DNA from: Streptomyces collinus Tu 365
GTDB lineage: Bacteria > Actinomycetota > Actinomycetes > Streptomycetales > Streptomycetaceae
DNA length: 64,000 nucleotides
Direction: 5' to 3'
NCBI RefSeq assembly: GCF_000444875.1
Contig: NC_021985.1
Span: 3,853,535 to 3,917,534 of the forward strand
Shown here: positions 42,121 to 50,717 of the stretch, in pieces
Layout: each line of letters begins with the position of its first letter
Numbering within the stretch: the first letter of the stretch is position 1
Program-made: the position numbers and the translations under genes
The notes under the pieces: generated by a model
What the model saw: the letters and a program-made list of their open reading frames with translations, nothing else
Database searches by the model: none
Told to the model about the DNA's origin: nothing

Positions 42121-42381
42121 TCAGCCGTACCAGGTGACGTTGCAGACGTAGACGCACTCGTGGCGGGGTACCGCGAGGAAGCTGATGAAGCCGCGTCCGG
42201 CGAGGATGTCGAACTCGCGCAGTCCGCCCTCACGGTCGAGGGGCCGACCCACCTTGATGGCGTCACGGCCGAGAGCGGCCAATTCCGCGGCGAGGCGCTC
42301 CACCTCGGCCACTACTCCTGGTGGCAGCCCTCCCGTGACGTACTCGGCACTCGGGTTGTAGTCCCAAGCCCAGTCCGTCAC
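42121..42381 (-). CDS. Possible RelE/ParE-like toxin
   Basis: 86 residues. The order helix (PGVVAEVERLAAELAALG), then VGRPLDREGGLREFDILAGR, strand FISFLAVPRHECVYVCNVTW, matches the size and beta-sheet end of RelE/ParE ribonuclease or gyrase toxins, although the usual catalytic Arg/Tyr/His pattern is incomplete. GTG at 42381 overlaps the upstream DUF6247 stop by 4 bases (GTGA), so the two are made together, as toxin-antitoxin pairs are. Low sequence certainty, suggestive context. Confidence 0.5.
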   Translation of the reverse strand: MTDWAWDYNPSAEYVTGGLPPGVVAEVERLAAELAALGRDAIKVGRPLDREGGLREFDILAGRGFISFLAVPRHECVYVCNVTWYG

Positions 42382-42725
42382 AGTCCGGCCTCCGCCTCTG
42401 CCGCCTCGCGGATCATGCGGATCTCCGCGACGGCCGCCGTCGGGTCCTGCTCCCCCGCATCCACGATGCCCTCCAGTTCACGTAGGCGGGCCGCGCGTTC
42501 CGGGTGCCGTTCGATGGCGACGAAGACGGCCCAGGAGTGCACGAAGGCCCGCAACGGCGCGAGGCTCTGAGTCTGCTGGGCATGGGTCGTCGCTTCGAAG
42601 AGATGCTGCGTGAGGGCCGGTACCCGGCTCGGAGCGATTCGCGCGACAGCCACCCGCAGGCCGTCAGGCGTCAGCTCGGGCATGGGGATCAGCGGGCCGT
42701 ACGGGCCGTCGGTCTGGGCGCTCAC
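42378..42725 (-). CDS. DUF6247 protein, possible antitoxin
   Basis: 115 residues of the DUF6247 family: an Asp/Ser-rich start, then PDGLRVAVARIAPSRVPALT, FVHSWAVFVAIERHPERAAR and a polar helical C-terminus. GTG at 42725 has GGAGG 5 bases upstream. The downstream small gene starts within its stop codon. Helical, co-translated and first in the pair, it fits an antitoxin, but no DNA-binding motif is evident and the role is inferred. Confidence 0.6.
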   Translation of the reverse strand: MSAQTDGPYGPLIPMPELTPDGLRVAVARIAPSRVPALTQHLFEATTHAQQTQSLAPLRAFVHSWAVFVAIERHPERAARLRELEGIVDAGEQDPTAAVAEIRMIREAAEAEAGL

Positions 42726-42799
42726 GGTGACCTCCGGTACGGGTGGCTCGGTCCTCGTACGGTACCCGCGGACTCGGTGGTATGCAGGCGCCGTGGACT

Positions 42800-43579
42800 T
42801 CACGCCGCGGTCGCAGGTGCCGGGCGGCAGTCTCGGCAGTGGCCCGGGTGGGGGGAGCGGAAGGCTCGTTCGCAGCCGTCGCAGGTCTGGAGGGGGGCCG
42901 GGCGGGGTTGCGCCGGTGGCGGCGGGGCCGTGGGGAGGTGAGGCGGGAGCTGGGTGGTCAGGCGGTGTCGCAGGAGGGCCGCCGGGTGCTTGATCGGGTC
43001 CTGGGGCAGGTCGGACGTCAGGGTGCGCACCACGGCCGTGGGCGGCACGCCCCGTTCCAGCCACTCGGAGACGGCCGGTGCCAGGCGCAGGACGTCCCGG
43101 TCGGTGAGGAGCAGGCGGGAGTCGTGGGCGCGGAGGCCGGCCAGCAGGTCGGTCGCGGCCGAGCGGTGCGGCGCCGGCGCGGGCCCGTCGGTCTTGTCCG
43201 GTACGGGCGGGGCGGCCGCGGTGATCGCGAGACGCGGCTTGTTGAAGGAGGTCGTCCGGGTCGTCACTCGGCCCGATTGAAGACGCTCCTTGGTGCGTGA
43301 GAGGTAGCCGTGCTCCTCCAGTTCGCGCAGCGCCGCCGCGATCCGGATCTCGCCCTCGCGGAACTTCGCCGCCAGTGCCTTGATGCCGATCGAGGAGCCC
43401 TCGGGCAGCGACTGGATGTGCGTGGCCAGGCCGATCGCGGTCAGCGACAGCTCCGGGTGCTGCGCCAAGTGGTTGCCGATCACGGTGAAGTTGTCGTGAT
43501 GGGGCTCGTTCACGTGGGTGACGCCGGAGGAATGCCCGGTCTTCGGGCGCGTGGGCGCGTTACGCTGCTTCTCAGTCAC
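42800..43579 (-). CDS. Winged-helix DNA-binding protein with zinc ribbon
   Basis: 259 residues. The N-terminal winged helix (about 40-110) includes LSLTAIGLATHIQSLPEGSS and LRELEEHGYLSRTKERLQSG, as in helix-turn-helix proteins widespread in Streptomyces. The centre is Pro-rich, and the C-terminus has CDGCERAFRSPHPGHCRDC, a likely zinc ribbon. GTG at 43579 overlaps a preceding 45-residue frame by GTGA. It probably regulates transcription, but its targets are unknown. Confidence 0.7.
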   Translation of the reverse strand: MTEKQRNAPTRPKTGHSSGVTHVNEPHHDNFTVIGNHLAQHPELSLTAIGLATHIQSLPEGSSIGIKALAAKFREGEIRIAAALRELEEHGYLSRTKERLQSGRVTTRTTSFNKPRLAITAAAPPVPDKTDGPAPAPHRSAATDLLAGLRAHDSRLLLTDRDVLRLAPAVSEWLERGVPPTAVVRTLTSDLPQDPIKHPAALLRHRLTTQLPPHLPTAPPPPAQPRPAPLQTCDGCERAFRSPHPGHCRDCRPAPATAA

Positions 43580-43713
43580 GGGGAAGGTGCTTCTTCCTTG
43601 GTGATCAGGCCCTCGCACGGGATGCCAGTCCCGCCGGGGGCCGATTCATGTCTGCGGTTGTCGCGGCTGACGTTGCACCACAACTGCCTCGCCGCGCCAG
43701 TTGCGTTGGGCAT
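43576..43713 (-). CDS. Small coupled ORF upstream of the winged-helix gene
   Basis: 45 residues (MPNATGAARQLWCNVSRDNR, ending TKEEAPSP) from ATG 43713 with GGAG 5-8 bases upstream. Its TGA overlaps the GTG of the winged-helix gene, giving coupling. The strong ribosome site and overlap favour a real leader peptide or small protein. Function is unknown. Confidence 0.5.
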   Translation of the reverse strand: MPNATGAARQLWCNVSRDNRRHESAPGGTGIPCEGLITKEEAPSP

Positions 43714-44007
43714 ATTCACTCCGGCGGGTGACAGCCGGGGGCGGCGGGGGTGGGTTCGGTTCTTTCCCCGGTCCTTTGGTCTTTGGCGTCGGGCGTCACC
43801 GGGTCGCGATCCGCCGGGTCCCGGTGCGGGCGCGGACGCCGGTGGCCGCCGGTCGGCGGGCGGCGGGCGGTGCGGCCCCGTCCGCCGGGTCGTGGTCGCG
43901 CGGGACCCGGTGACGCCGGGTGCGGGCCACCAAGTCGGCGTGAACGCGGCGGGATTCTGGCGCAATGCGCACCGCCGGAGGCGGGGTGCGGCGGGGAGAA
44001 TCCAGCC
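43714..44007. other. GC-rich intergenic region
   Basis: 294 bases between a leftward small gene and the rightward DUF2165 gene. It holds GGGGGCGGCGGGG-type runs and many short inverted CCGGCGG elements but no supported gene. Confidence 0.4.
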
Positions 44008-44541
44008 ATGACCACCACCCCCACCACAGCCACCACCTCCACCAGCCGCACCTCCGGTACGGCGCTGCCGCTGGCCGCCGGTGTGCTCACCGGGATACTG
44101 GGGCTCTACATCGCCCTGGTCGCGCTCGGGAACATCACCGACTTCGGGACCAACCAGCAGTTCGTGCGGCACGTGCTCGCGATGGACACCACCTTCAAGG
44201 ACGACAACCTGATGTGGCGGGCCGTCACGAGCACCGCGCTGGAGGACACCGCCTACGTCGCCATCATCGTGTGGGAGACGGTCGCGGCCCTCGTCCTGGT
44301 GTGGGGGACCTGGCTCTGGGCCCGGCGCGACTTCGCGCGGGCCCGGCGCTTCTCGACGTACGGGCTGCTGATGCTGGTGCTGCTGTTCGGGGCCGGGTTC
44401 ATCGCCATCGGCGGGGAGTGGTTCGCCATGTGGCAGTCGAAGACCTGGAACGGGCTGGACGCCGCGACCCGGGTGTTCCTGCTCAGCGGGGTGGCGCTGA
44501 TCGTCAACCAGCTCCCGGGCGGCCGGCGCGAGGCTACTTGA
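44008..44541 (+). CDS. DUF2165 membrane protein
   Basis: 177 residues, with a Thr/Ser-rich N-terminus and four transmembrane helices (about 20-42, 75-95, 110-130 and 145-165). It shows the DUF2165 signatures NITDFGTNQQFVRHVLAMDT and GEWFAMWQSKTWNGL. Members are predicted small integral membrane proteins with no established role. ATG at 44008 is used. Its last 8 bases overlap the convergent downstream gene. Confidence 0.8.
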   Translation: MTTTPTTATTSTSRTSGTALPLAAGVLTGILGLYIALVALGNITDFGTNQQFVRHVLAMDTTFKDDNLMWRAVTSTALEDTAYVAIIVWETVAALVLVWGTWLWARRDFARARRFSTYGLLMLVLLFGAGFIAIGGEWFAMWQSKTWNGLDAATRVFLLSGVALIVNQLPGGRREAT

Positions 44542-45109
44542 CCACGACCACCTTGGTGTTCAGGTCGCCGAAGCCCCACAGCGCGGACCCGTCCGCCTTG
44601 TTCGCGCGGATGCCGCCCAGCTTCTGGCCGTTCGCCGGGGGCGGGGAGGCGCCGTCGAGGGCGTTGGAGAAGGCCACGTTCACACCGGACGTCCGGGTGA
44701 TGTACATCACGTGCTCGATCTGGACACCGTCCGAGCCGGTGAGGGACTGGGTGCGCTTGATGACCGAGTAGCCGCCGGGCCGCGGGTCCACCGTGCCCGG
44801 CCAGACCGTGAAGGTGCGGGACGCCTTGCCGGTCGCGTCGACCAGCCACACCCGCTTCTCGCCGAGGGAGTAGACGATCCGGCGGCCGCTGCCCGAGGCG
44901 TCGGGCAGCGCCGGGGGCCCGGACGGCTTGTCCGACGCGGGCCGGTGCGCACCCGGCGACGGCGCCGCCGACGCCGACGGGCCGGGCCGGGCCGACGCGG
45001 TGGGATGCGGCCCGTGGGATGCCTGCAGGGCGAGGGCGACGACGGCAGCGGTCGCCCCCACCGTCAGGCCGGAGACCCAGGCCCACGAGGGCAGCAGTCG
45101 GGCAGGCAC
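44534..45109 (-). CDS. Secreted L,D-transpeptidase-like protein without catalytic His/Cys
   Basis: 191 residues with an N-terminal membrane anchor (about 10-28) and a Pro/Ser linker. The C-terminal about 110 residues look like the YkuD fold: IVYSLGEKRVWLVDATGKAS, VMYITRTSG, then LGGIRANKADGSALWGFGD. In active L,D-transpeptidases the last segment is SHGC(I/V)R followed by a short helix and a Trp or Leu. Here the His and Cys are both replaced (LGGIR), so cross-linking activity is unlikely. It may bind peptidoglycan only. It is convergent with the DUF2165 gene. Confidence 0.6.
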   Translation of the reverse strand: MPARLLPSWAWVSGLTVGATAAVVALALQASHGPHPTASARPGPSASAAPSPGAHRPASDKPSGPPALPDASGSGRRIVYSLGEKRVWLVDATGKASRTFTVWPGTVDPRPGGYSVIKRTQSLTGSDGVQIEHVMYITRTSGVNVAFSNALDGASPPPANGQKLGGIRANKADGSALWGFGDLNTKVVVVK

Positions 45110-45168
45110 CGGTACGCATCTCCTCCGCTACGGGTCCCCCATTCGGAGCTGGGGTCGGATCATCGTAC

Positions 45169-47754
45169 TCAGTCCAGGACGGGCAGCAGGTCGGGCAGGT
45201 GCCCGTCGGACGCCTCGGCGGCCCGCCGCCGCTCCTCGGGCACCTCGCCGTACAGCGTGGTGCGCGGCCGCGCCGGCCGGCCGGCCGCCTCGGCCACCGC
45301 CACCAGGTCCCTCACCGACTTGTACGAGCCGTACGAGGAGCCCGCCATGCGGGAGATCGTCTCCTCCATCAGCGTGCCGCCCAGGTCGTTCGCCCCGGAG
45401 CGGAGCATCTCCGCCGCGCCCTCGGCGCCCAGTTTGACCCAGCTCGTCTGGATGTTGGGGATGTGCGGGTGCAGCAGCAGCCGGGCCATCGCCGTCACCG
45501 CGCGGTTGTCCCGGACCGAGGGCCCCGGGCGGGCGATGCCGGCCAGGTACACCGGGGCGTTGGTGTGGATGAAGGGCAGCGTCACGAACTCCGTGAAGCC
45601 GCCGGTGCGCTGCTGGATCCCGGCCAGCGTGCGCAGGTGGCCGAGCCAGTGGCGGGGCTGGTCCACGTGGCCGTACATCATCGTGGACGAGGAGCGGATG
45701 CCCAGCTCGTGGGCCGTGGTGACGACCTCGATCCAGGTCGCCGCCGGCAGCTTGCCCTTGGTCAGCACCCAGCGGACCTCGTCGTCGAGGATCTCCGCCG
45801 CCGTCCCCGGGATGCTGTCCAGGCCGGCCTCCTTGGCGGCCGTGAGCCACTCCCGGACCGACAGACCGGTCCGGGTCGCGCCGTTCACCACCTCCATCGG
45901 CGAGAAGGCGTGCACGTGCATGCCCGGGACGCGCTCCTTGACCGCCTTCGCGATGTCGAAGTACGCCGTCCCGGGCAGGTCCGGGTGGATGCCGCCCTGC
46001 ATGCACACCTCGACCGCGCCGACGTCCCACGCCTGCTGGGCGCGGTCGGCGACCTGGTCCAGGGACAGCGTGTACGCGTCGGCGTCCGTGCGGCGCTGCG
46101 CGAAGGCGCAGAAGCGGCAGCCGGTGTAGCAGACGTTGGTGAAGTTGATGTTGCGCGTGACGATGTACGTCACGTCGTCGCCCACGGCCGACCTGCGCAC
46201 GTCGTCGGCCAGCCGGCACAGCGCGTCCAGCGCCGGGCCGTCCGCGTGCAGCAGGGCCAGCGCCTCGGCGTCGGTGAGCCGGGTCGGATCGTCGGCCGCC
46301 GTGCGCAGGGCCTGCCGCACGTCGGTGTCGATGCGCTCCGGGACCATGCCGGGGGCCGCCGCCTCGCGCAGCGCGTCCCAGTCGCCGTACACCTCGTCGA
46401 AGTCCGCGCGCCGGTCGGAGGTGCGGCCGACGGTGTCGATGGTGTGGTGCAGGTCCGTGCGGCCGGTGGCCTCGAACGCCTCCTCCGGCTCCTGCCACGG
46501 GCGGCCCTCCACCACCGCGTCCGGACGCGCCAGTCCCGTCTCCGGGTCGGCGAGCGCGTTCACGTGCGGGCGCAGCCGCGGGTCGAGCCAGGGTTCGCCG
46601 CGGCGCACGAACTCCGGGTAGACGCAGAGGCGTTCGCGCAGCTCGAAGCCGGCGGCGCGGGAGCGCTCGGTCAGCTCCTCGATCTGCGGCCAGGGGCGTT
46701 CGGGGTTGACGTGGTCGATGGTCAGGGGCGAGACCCCGCCCCAGTCGTCGATGCCGGCGCCGATCAGCCGCTCGTACTCGGCGTCGACGAGGTTCGGCGG
46801 GGCCTGGAGGCAGGCGCCCGGGCCCATGATGTGCCGGGCCACGGCGACGGTCGCGACCAGCTCGTCCAGTTCGGCGTCGGGCATGCCGCGCATCGCCGTG
46901 TCCGGCTTGGCGCGGAAGTTCTGGATGATCAGTTCCTGGATGCCGTGGTGGGCCCGGGAGACCTTGCGCAGCGCGAAGAGGGACTCGGCGCGCTCCTCGT
47001 GGGTCTCGCCGATGCCGATCAGCAGGCCGGAGGTGAAGGGCACGGAGGAGCGGCCGGCGTCCTCCAGGACGCGCAGGCGTACGGCGGGTTCCTTGTCCGG
47101 GGAGCCGTGGTGCGGGCCGCCGGGCTCGGACCACAGCCGGGTCGCGGTCGTCTCCAGCATCATGCCCATCGACGGGGCGACCGGCTTCAGACGCTGGAAG
47201 TCGGTCCAGGTCAGCACGCCGGGGTTGAGGTGGGGCAGCAGGCCCGTCTCCTCCAGCACCCGGACGGAGATCGCGCGGACGTAGGCGATGGTGTCGTCGT
47301 AGCCGTGCGCGTCCAGCCACTCGCGCGCCTCGGGCCAGCGGTCCTCGGGCTTGTCCCCGAGGGTGATCAGGGCTTCCTTGCAGCCGAGGGCGGCGCCCTT
47401 GCGGGCGATGTCGAGCACCTCGTCGGGGGACATGAACATCCCGTGGCCCGCGCGGCGCAGCTTGCCGGGGACGGTGACGAAGGTGCAGTAGTGGCACTTG
47501 TCCCGGCACAGCCGGGTGAGGGGGATGAAGACGCTCTTCGAGTAGGTGATGACACCGGGCCGGCCCGCCGCCTCCAGGCCGGCGTCACGGACCCGGGCGG
47601 CGGACGCGGTGAGGTCGGTGAGCGCCTCGCCGCGGGCCTGGAGCAGCACCGCCGCCTCGGTGACGTCGAGGGCGACGCCGTCCCGGGCACGTTTGAGAGC
47701 GCGACGCATGGAGTTCTCGGTAGGGCCGGTTCCGGAGGTCGCGGAAGTCGTCAT
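45169..47754 (-). CDS. fbiC: Bifunctional FO synthase CofGH (FbiC)
   Basis: 861 residues. It makes 7,8-didemethyl-8-hydroxy-5-deazariboflavin (FO), the chromophore of coenzyme F420, from tyrosine and a flavin precursor. It is a fusion of two radical-SAM enzymes: the N-terminal half has C83xxxC87xxC90 (CRDKCHYC) and the C-terminal half CYTGCRFC (about 541-548), each holding a 4Fe-4S cluster. The fusion is normal in actinobacteria; archaea use two genes. ATG at 47754. F420-dependent enzymes follow downstream and upstream, supporting local use of the cofactor. Confidence 0.95.
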   Translation of the reverse strand: MTTSATSGTGPTENSMRRALKRARDGVALDVTEAAVLLQARGEALTDLTASAARVRDAGLEAAGRPGVITYSKSVFIPLTRLCRDKCHYCTFVTVPGKLRRAGHGMFMSPDEVLDIARKGAALGCKEALITLGDKPEDRWPEAREWLDAHGYDDTIAYVRAISVRVLEETGLLPHLNPGVLTWTDFQRLKPVAPSMGMMLETTATRLWSEPGGPHHGSPDKEPAVRLRVLEDAGRSSVPFTSGLLIGIGETHEERAESLFALRKVSRAHHGIQELIIQNFRAKPDTAMRGMPDAELDELVATVAVARHIMGPGACLQAPPNLVDAEYERLIGAGIDDWGGVSPLTIDHVNPERPWPQIEELTERSRAAGFELRERLCVYPEFVRRGEPWLDPRLRPHVNALADPETGLARPDAVVEGRPWQEPEEAFEATGRTDLHHTIDTVGRTSDRRADFDEVYGDWDALREAAAPGMVPERIDTDVRQALRTAADDPTRLTDAEALALLHADGPALDALCRLADDVRRSAVGDDVTYIVTRNINFTNVCYTGCRFCAFAQRRTDADAYTLSLDQVADRAQQAWDVGAVEVCMQGGIHPDLPGTAYFDIAKAVKERVPGMHVHAFSPMEVVNGATRTGLSVREWLTAAKEAGLDSIPGTAAEILDDEVRWVLTKGKLPAATWIEVVTTAHELGIRSSSTMMYGHVDQPRHWLGHLRTLAGIQQRTGGFTEFVTLPFIHTNAPVYLAGIARPGPSVRDNRAVTAMARLLLHPHIPNIQTSWVKLGAEGAAEMLRSGANDLGGTLMEETISRMAGSSYGSYKSVRDLVAVAEAAGRPARPRTTLYGEVPEERRRAAEASDGHLPDLLPVLD

Positions 47755-47778
47755 CCCCTGAGCATACGTTCGGGCTGA

Positions 47779-48639
47779 TCAACCGGCCGTGGATGGCAGG
47801 AAGGCCGCGTACCCGTCCAGGGTGCGCAGCACCTCCCGCTCGGAGGCCGACGGGAGTTGGACGACGGTCTCCTCGATGCCCAGGGCGGCGTAGTGGGCGA
47901 GTTTGCCGGGGGTGGGGTGGACGGCGTACGGGACCACCTGGAGGCCGGCCGGGTCGCGGCCGGCGTCCGTCCACACGGAGCGCAGCACGGGCAGGGACCC
48001 GGTCAGGCCGCCGCCGCCGATCGGCAGCCAGCCGTCGGCGTACTCCGCGATGTGCGCGAAGAGCTTCGGCCCGGCCGCCCCGCCGATCAGGGTGCGGGGG
48101 CCGACGACCGGTCCGCGCGGCTTGCGGACCGGCTTGGGGAAGGCCGAGCTGGGCCGCACCCCGCCGAACTCGCCCTTGTGGCCGACCGGTTCCTCGGACC
48201 ACAGGGCCCGCATCAGGGCCATCCGGTCCCGGACCAGTTCCCGGCGGCGGCGCCACTCGACGCCGTGGTCGGCGGCCTCCTCGACGTTCCAGCCGAAGCC
48301 GAGCCCGACGGTGAAGCGGCCGCCGGAGAGGTGGTCGAGGGTGGCGATCTGCTTGGCCAGGGCGATCGGGTCGTGCTGGGCGACCAGGGTGATCCCGGTG
48401 CCGAGCGCCAGCCGCTCGGTGACGGCCGCGGCCTGGCCGAGGGCGACGAAGGGGTCGAGGGTGCGGCCGTACTCGCGCGGCAGCTCGCCGCCGACCGGGT
48501 ACGGGGTGGTGCGCTCGACCGGGATGTGGGTGTGCTCGGGCAGGTACAGCCCGGCGAAGCCGCGCTGTTCCAGTTCGCGGGCGAGACGGGTGGGGGTCAC
48601 CGTCTCGTCGGTGAGGAAGATGGTCACGGCGATCCGCAT
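47779..48639 (-). CDS. LLM-class F420-dependent oxidoreductase
   Basis: 286 residues of the luciferase-like monooxygenase superfamily, TIM-barrel type: PEHTHIPVERTTPYPVGGEL, then ATLDHLSGGRFTVGLGFGWN, the phosphate-binding GRFTVGLGFGWN block, and PRTLIGGAAGPKL. This subgroup usually takes F420H2 rather than FMN. ATG at 48639. It lies 25 bases before the FO synthase gene and in the same direction, so it may share its transcript. Substrate unknown. Confidence 0.8.
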   Translation of the reverse strand: MRIAVTIFLTDETVTPTRLARELEQRGFAGLYLPEHTHIPVERTTPYPVGGELPREYGRTLDPFVALGQAAAVTERLALGTGITLVAQHDPIALAKQIATLDHLSGGRFTVGLGFGWNVEEAADHGVEWRRRRELVRDRMALMRALWSEEPVGHKGEFGGVRPSSAFPKPVRKPRGPVVGPRTLIGGAAGPKLFAHIAEYADGWLPIGGGGLTGSLPVLRSVWTDAGRDPAGLQVVPYAVHPTPGKLAHYAALGIEETVVQLPSASEREVLRTLDGYAAFLPSTAG

Positions 48640-48735
48640 GGGTCATCTGTACCGGGGGCGGTCAAAGAAGTCGATACCGACTGGTTGGCCTGTCGTGGCG
48701 TTCCCGGTGCGGCCGGGGCGGCCTACGGTGGCGGG

Positions 48736-50127
48736 GTGACGACGTTGCGCGGCACCCTGCCCCCCGGCTCACCCGACTACGTCTACCTGCCGTTCGGCGT
48801 GCCGCCCGGTACGGCCGAGGTGCACGTCTCCTACCGCTACGACCGGCCCGCCGTCCCGGCCGGCACCCCGGGCAACGCCCTCGACATCGGGCTCTTCGAC
48901 GAGCGCGGCACCGAGCTGGGCGGCCGGGGCTTCCGGGGCTGGTCGGGCGGCGCCCGCACGGAGTTCTTCGTCCGGGCGGACGACGCCACGCCCGGCTACC
49001 TGCCCGGCCCGCCACGGCCCGGGACCTGGCACGTCGCACTGGGCCCGTACACGGTCGCGCCGCAGGGGCTGACGTACGAGGTGACCGTCACGCTCACGCC
49101 GGGGGACCCCGGCAGGACCCCCGCACCGGTGTACCCGCCGGGCCGGGCCCGCGGCCGGGGCCGTGACTGGTACCGGGGCGACTGCCACCTGCACTCCTGG
49201 CACTCCGACGGCCGACGCACCCCGGCCGAGATCGCCGCGCTGGCGCGTGCGGCCGGGCTGGACTTCATCAACAGCTCCGACCACAACACGACGTCGGCGC
49301 ACCCCCACTGGGCCGCGGCGGCGGGCGACGACCTGCTGGTCATGCTGGGCGAGGAGATCACCACGCGGAACGGCCACGTGCTGGCCCTCGGGACCGATCC
49401 GGGCACCTTCGTCGACTGGCGCTACCGGGCCCGGGACGGCCGCTTCGGCCGCTTCGCCCGGCGCGTGCGCGAGGCCGGGGGCCTGGTCGTGCCCGCCCAC
49501 CCGCACGCCACCTGCGTCGGGTGCGCCTGGAAGTTCGGGTTCGGCGAGGCGGACGCGGTGGAGGTGTGGAACGGGCCGTACACCCCGGACGACGAGGTGG
49601 CCCTGGCCGCGTGGGACGCCCGGCTCGTGGCGTCCGTGCGGCAGGGGCGGGGGTGGCTGCCGGCGATGGGCGACAGCGACGCCCACCGCGACCCGGACGC
49701 GGTCGGCCTGCCCCAGACGGTCGTCCTCGCCGACGACCTGACCCGCGAGGCGATCCAGGACGGCCTGCGCGCGGGCCGCTCGTACGTGGCCGAGTCCCGG
49801 GCGGTGACCCTCGACTTCGGCGTGACCGGGCCGGACGGCCGGCGGGCCGGGACCGGAGAGCGGCTGGCGGTGCCCGACGACACCCCGGTGACGGTGCGCC
49901 TGGACGTCACCGGCGCCCCGCGCTGCTCCGTCCGCCTCGTCACCGACCAGGGCGTGCTGTTCACCGGCGACCCGCTGCCGGTGTCGGGCGCGGGCACGGT
50001 GGAGTGGCGCACGACACCGGCGTACGCGGCCTACGTGCGCGCCGAGGTACGGCACGAGGCGGCCGCGGGCCCCCTGCCCGGGGCCCTGGCCGCGTTCACC
50101 AACCCGGTGTTCCTGGGGCGCACTTGA
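48736..50127 (+). CDS. PHP-domain metallohydrolase (CehA/McbA-like)
   Basis: 463 residues. An N-terminal beta-sandwich region (about 1-140) precedes a PHP domain: DCHLHSWHSDGR (about 152-163), SSDHNTTS, a GEEITTRNGH motif, VVPAHPHATC, and GDSDAHRDPD near residue 318. These are the His/Asp ligands for a two- or three-metal centre, so it should hydrolyse a phosphoester or carbamate-type bond. CehA and McbA act on carbaryl-like compounds, but this substrate is not known. GTG at 48736 is chosen. Confidence 0.8.
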   Translation: MTTLRGTLPPGSPDYVYLPFGVPPGTAEVHVSYRYDRPAVPAGTPGNALDIGLFDERGTELGGRGFRGWSGGARTEFFVRADDATPGYLPGPPRPGTWHVALGPYTVAPQGLTYEVTVTLTPGDPGRTPAPVYPPGRARGRGRDWYRGDCHLHSWHSDGRRTPAEIAALARAAGLDFINSSDHNTTSAHPHWAAAAGDDLLVMLGEEITTRNGHVLALGTDPGTFVDWRYRARDGRFGRFARRVREAGGLVVPAHPHATCVGCAWKFGFGEADAVEVWNGPYTPDDEVALAAWDARLVASVRQGRGWLPAMGDSDAHRDPDAVGLPQTVVLADDLTREAIQDGLRAGRSYVAESRAVTLDFGVTGPDGRRAGTGERLAVPDDTPVTVRLDVTGAPRCSVRLVTDQGVLFTGDPLPVSGAGTVEWRTTPAYAAYVRAEVRHEAAAGPLPGALAAFTNPVFLGRT

Positions 50128-50301
50128 GCCGGATCGCGCCCGGCGGGGTCGGCGGACCGTGATCGTGTGGACGAGGAACACGGAACCGGGTCCCGTCGCC
50201 GCCGTTGTTGTCGCTTTCCCTCCTCCTCTTGTTGCACCGGCTCGTGATCGCGAGGAGGCTGACACGCGCCGGCCGCCGCAGAGAGCAGGAGAGTCACGGA
50301 C

Positions 50302-50709
50302 ATGTCGCCCCAGCCACAGACACAGCCCGGTGCCAAGCAGCGGATCGTCACCCGTTTCCAGCGCCTCGTCGCCAACCCGCTCAACCGGCGGCTGCCGTTC
50401 CAGACGCTGCTGGAGACCACCGGCCGCACGTCCGGGGAGCCGCGGCGGACCCCGGTGGGCGGACGCCGGACCGGGGACTCCTTCTGGATCGTCTCGGAGT
50501 TCGGGTTCACGTCCCAGTACGTCCGCAACATCCAGGCCGACCCCCGGGTCCGTGTGCGCCTCCGCGGCCGCTGGCACCACGGCACCGCCCACCTGCTGCC
50601 GGAGGACGACGCCGTGGCCCGGTTGCGCACCCTGCCCCGCTTCAACAGCGCGGTCGTCCGGGCCCTCGGCTCCGGTCTGCTGACCGTCCGGGTGGACCTG
50701 GCGGACTGA
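50302..50709 (+). CDS. Deazaflavin-dependent (Ddn-like) nitroreductase family protein
   Basis: 135 residues of the split beta-barrel DDN family that binds F420: an amphipathic N-terminus, QTLLETTGRTSGEPRRTPV, VSEFGFTSQYVRNIQADPRV and VRLRGRWHHGTA, all typical. Known members use F420H2 to reduce quinones or nitroimidazoles at the membrane. ATG at 50302. It ends 9 bases from the convergent aldehyde dehydrogenase gene. Confidence 0.85.
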   Translation: MSPQPQTQPGAKQRIVTRFQRLVANPLNRRLPFQTLLETTGRTSGEPRRTPVGGRRTGDSFWIVSEFGFTSQYVRNIQADPRVRVRLRGRWHHGTAHLLPEDDAVARLRTLPRFNSAVVRALGSGLLTVRVDLAD

Positions 50710-50717
50710 GGACCGGC

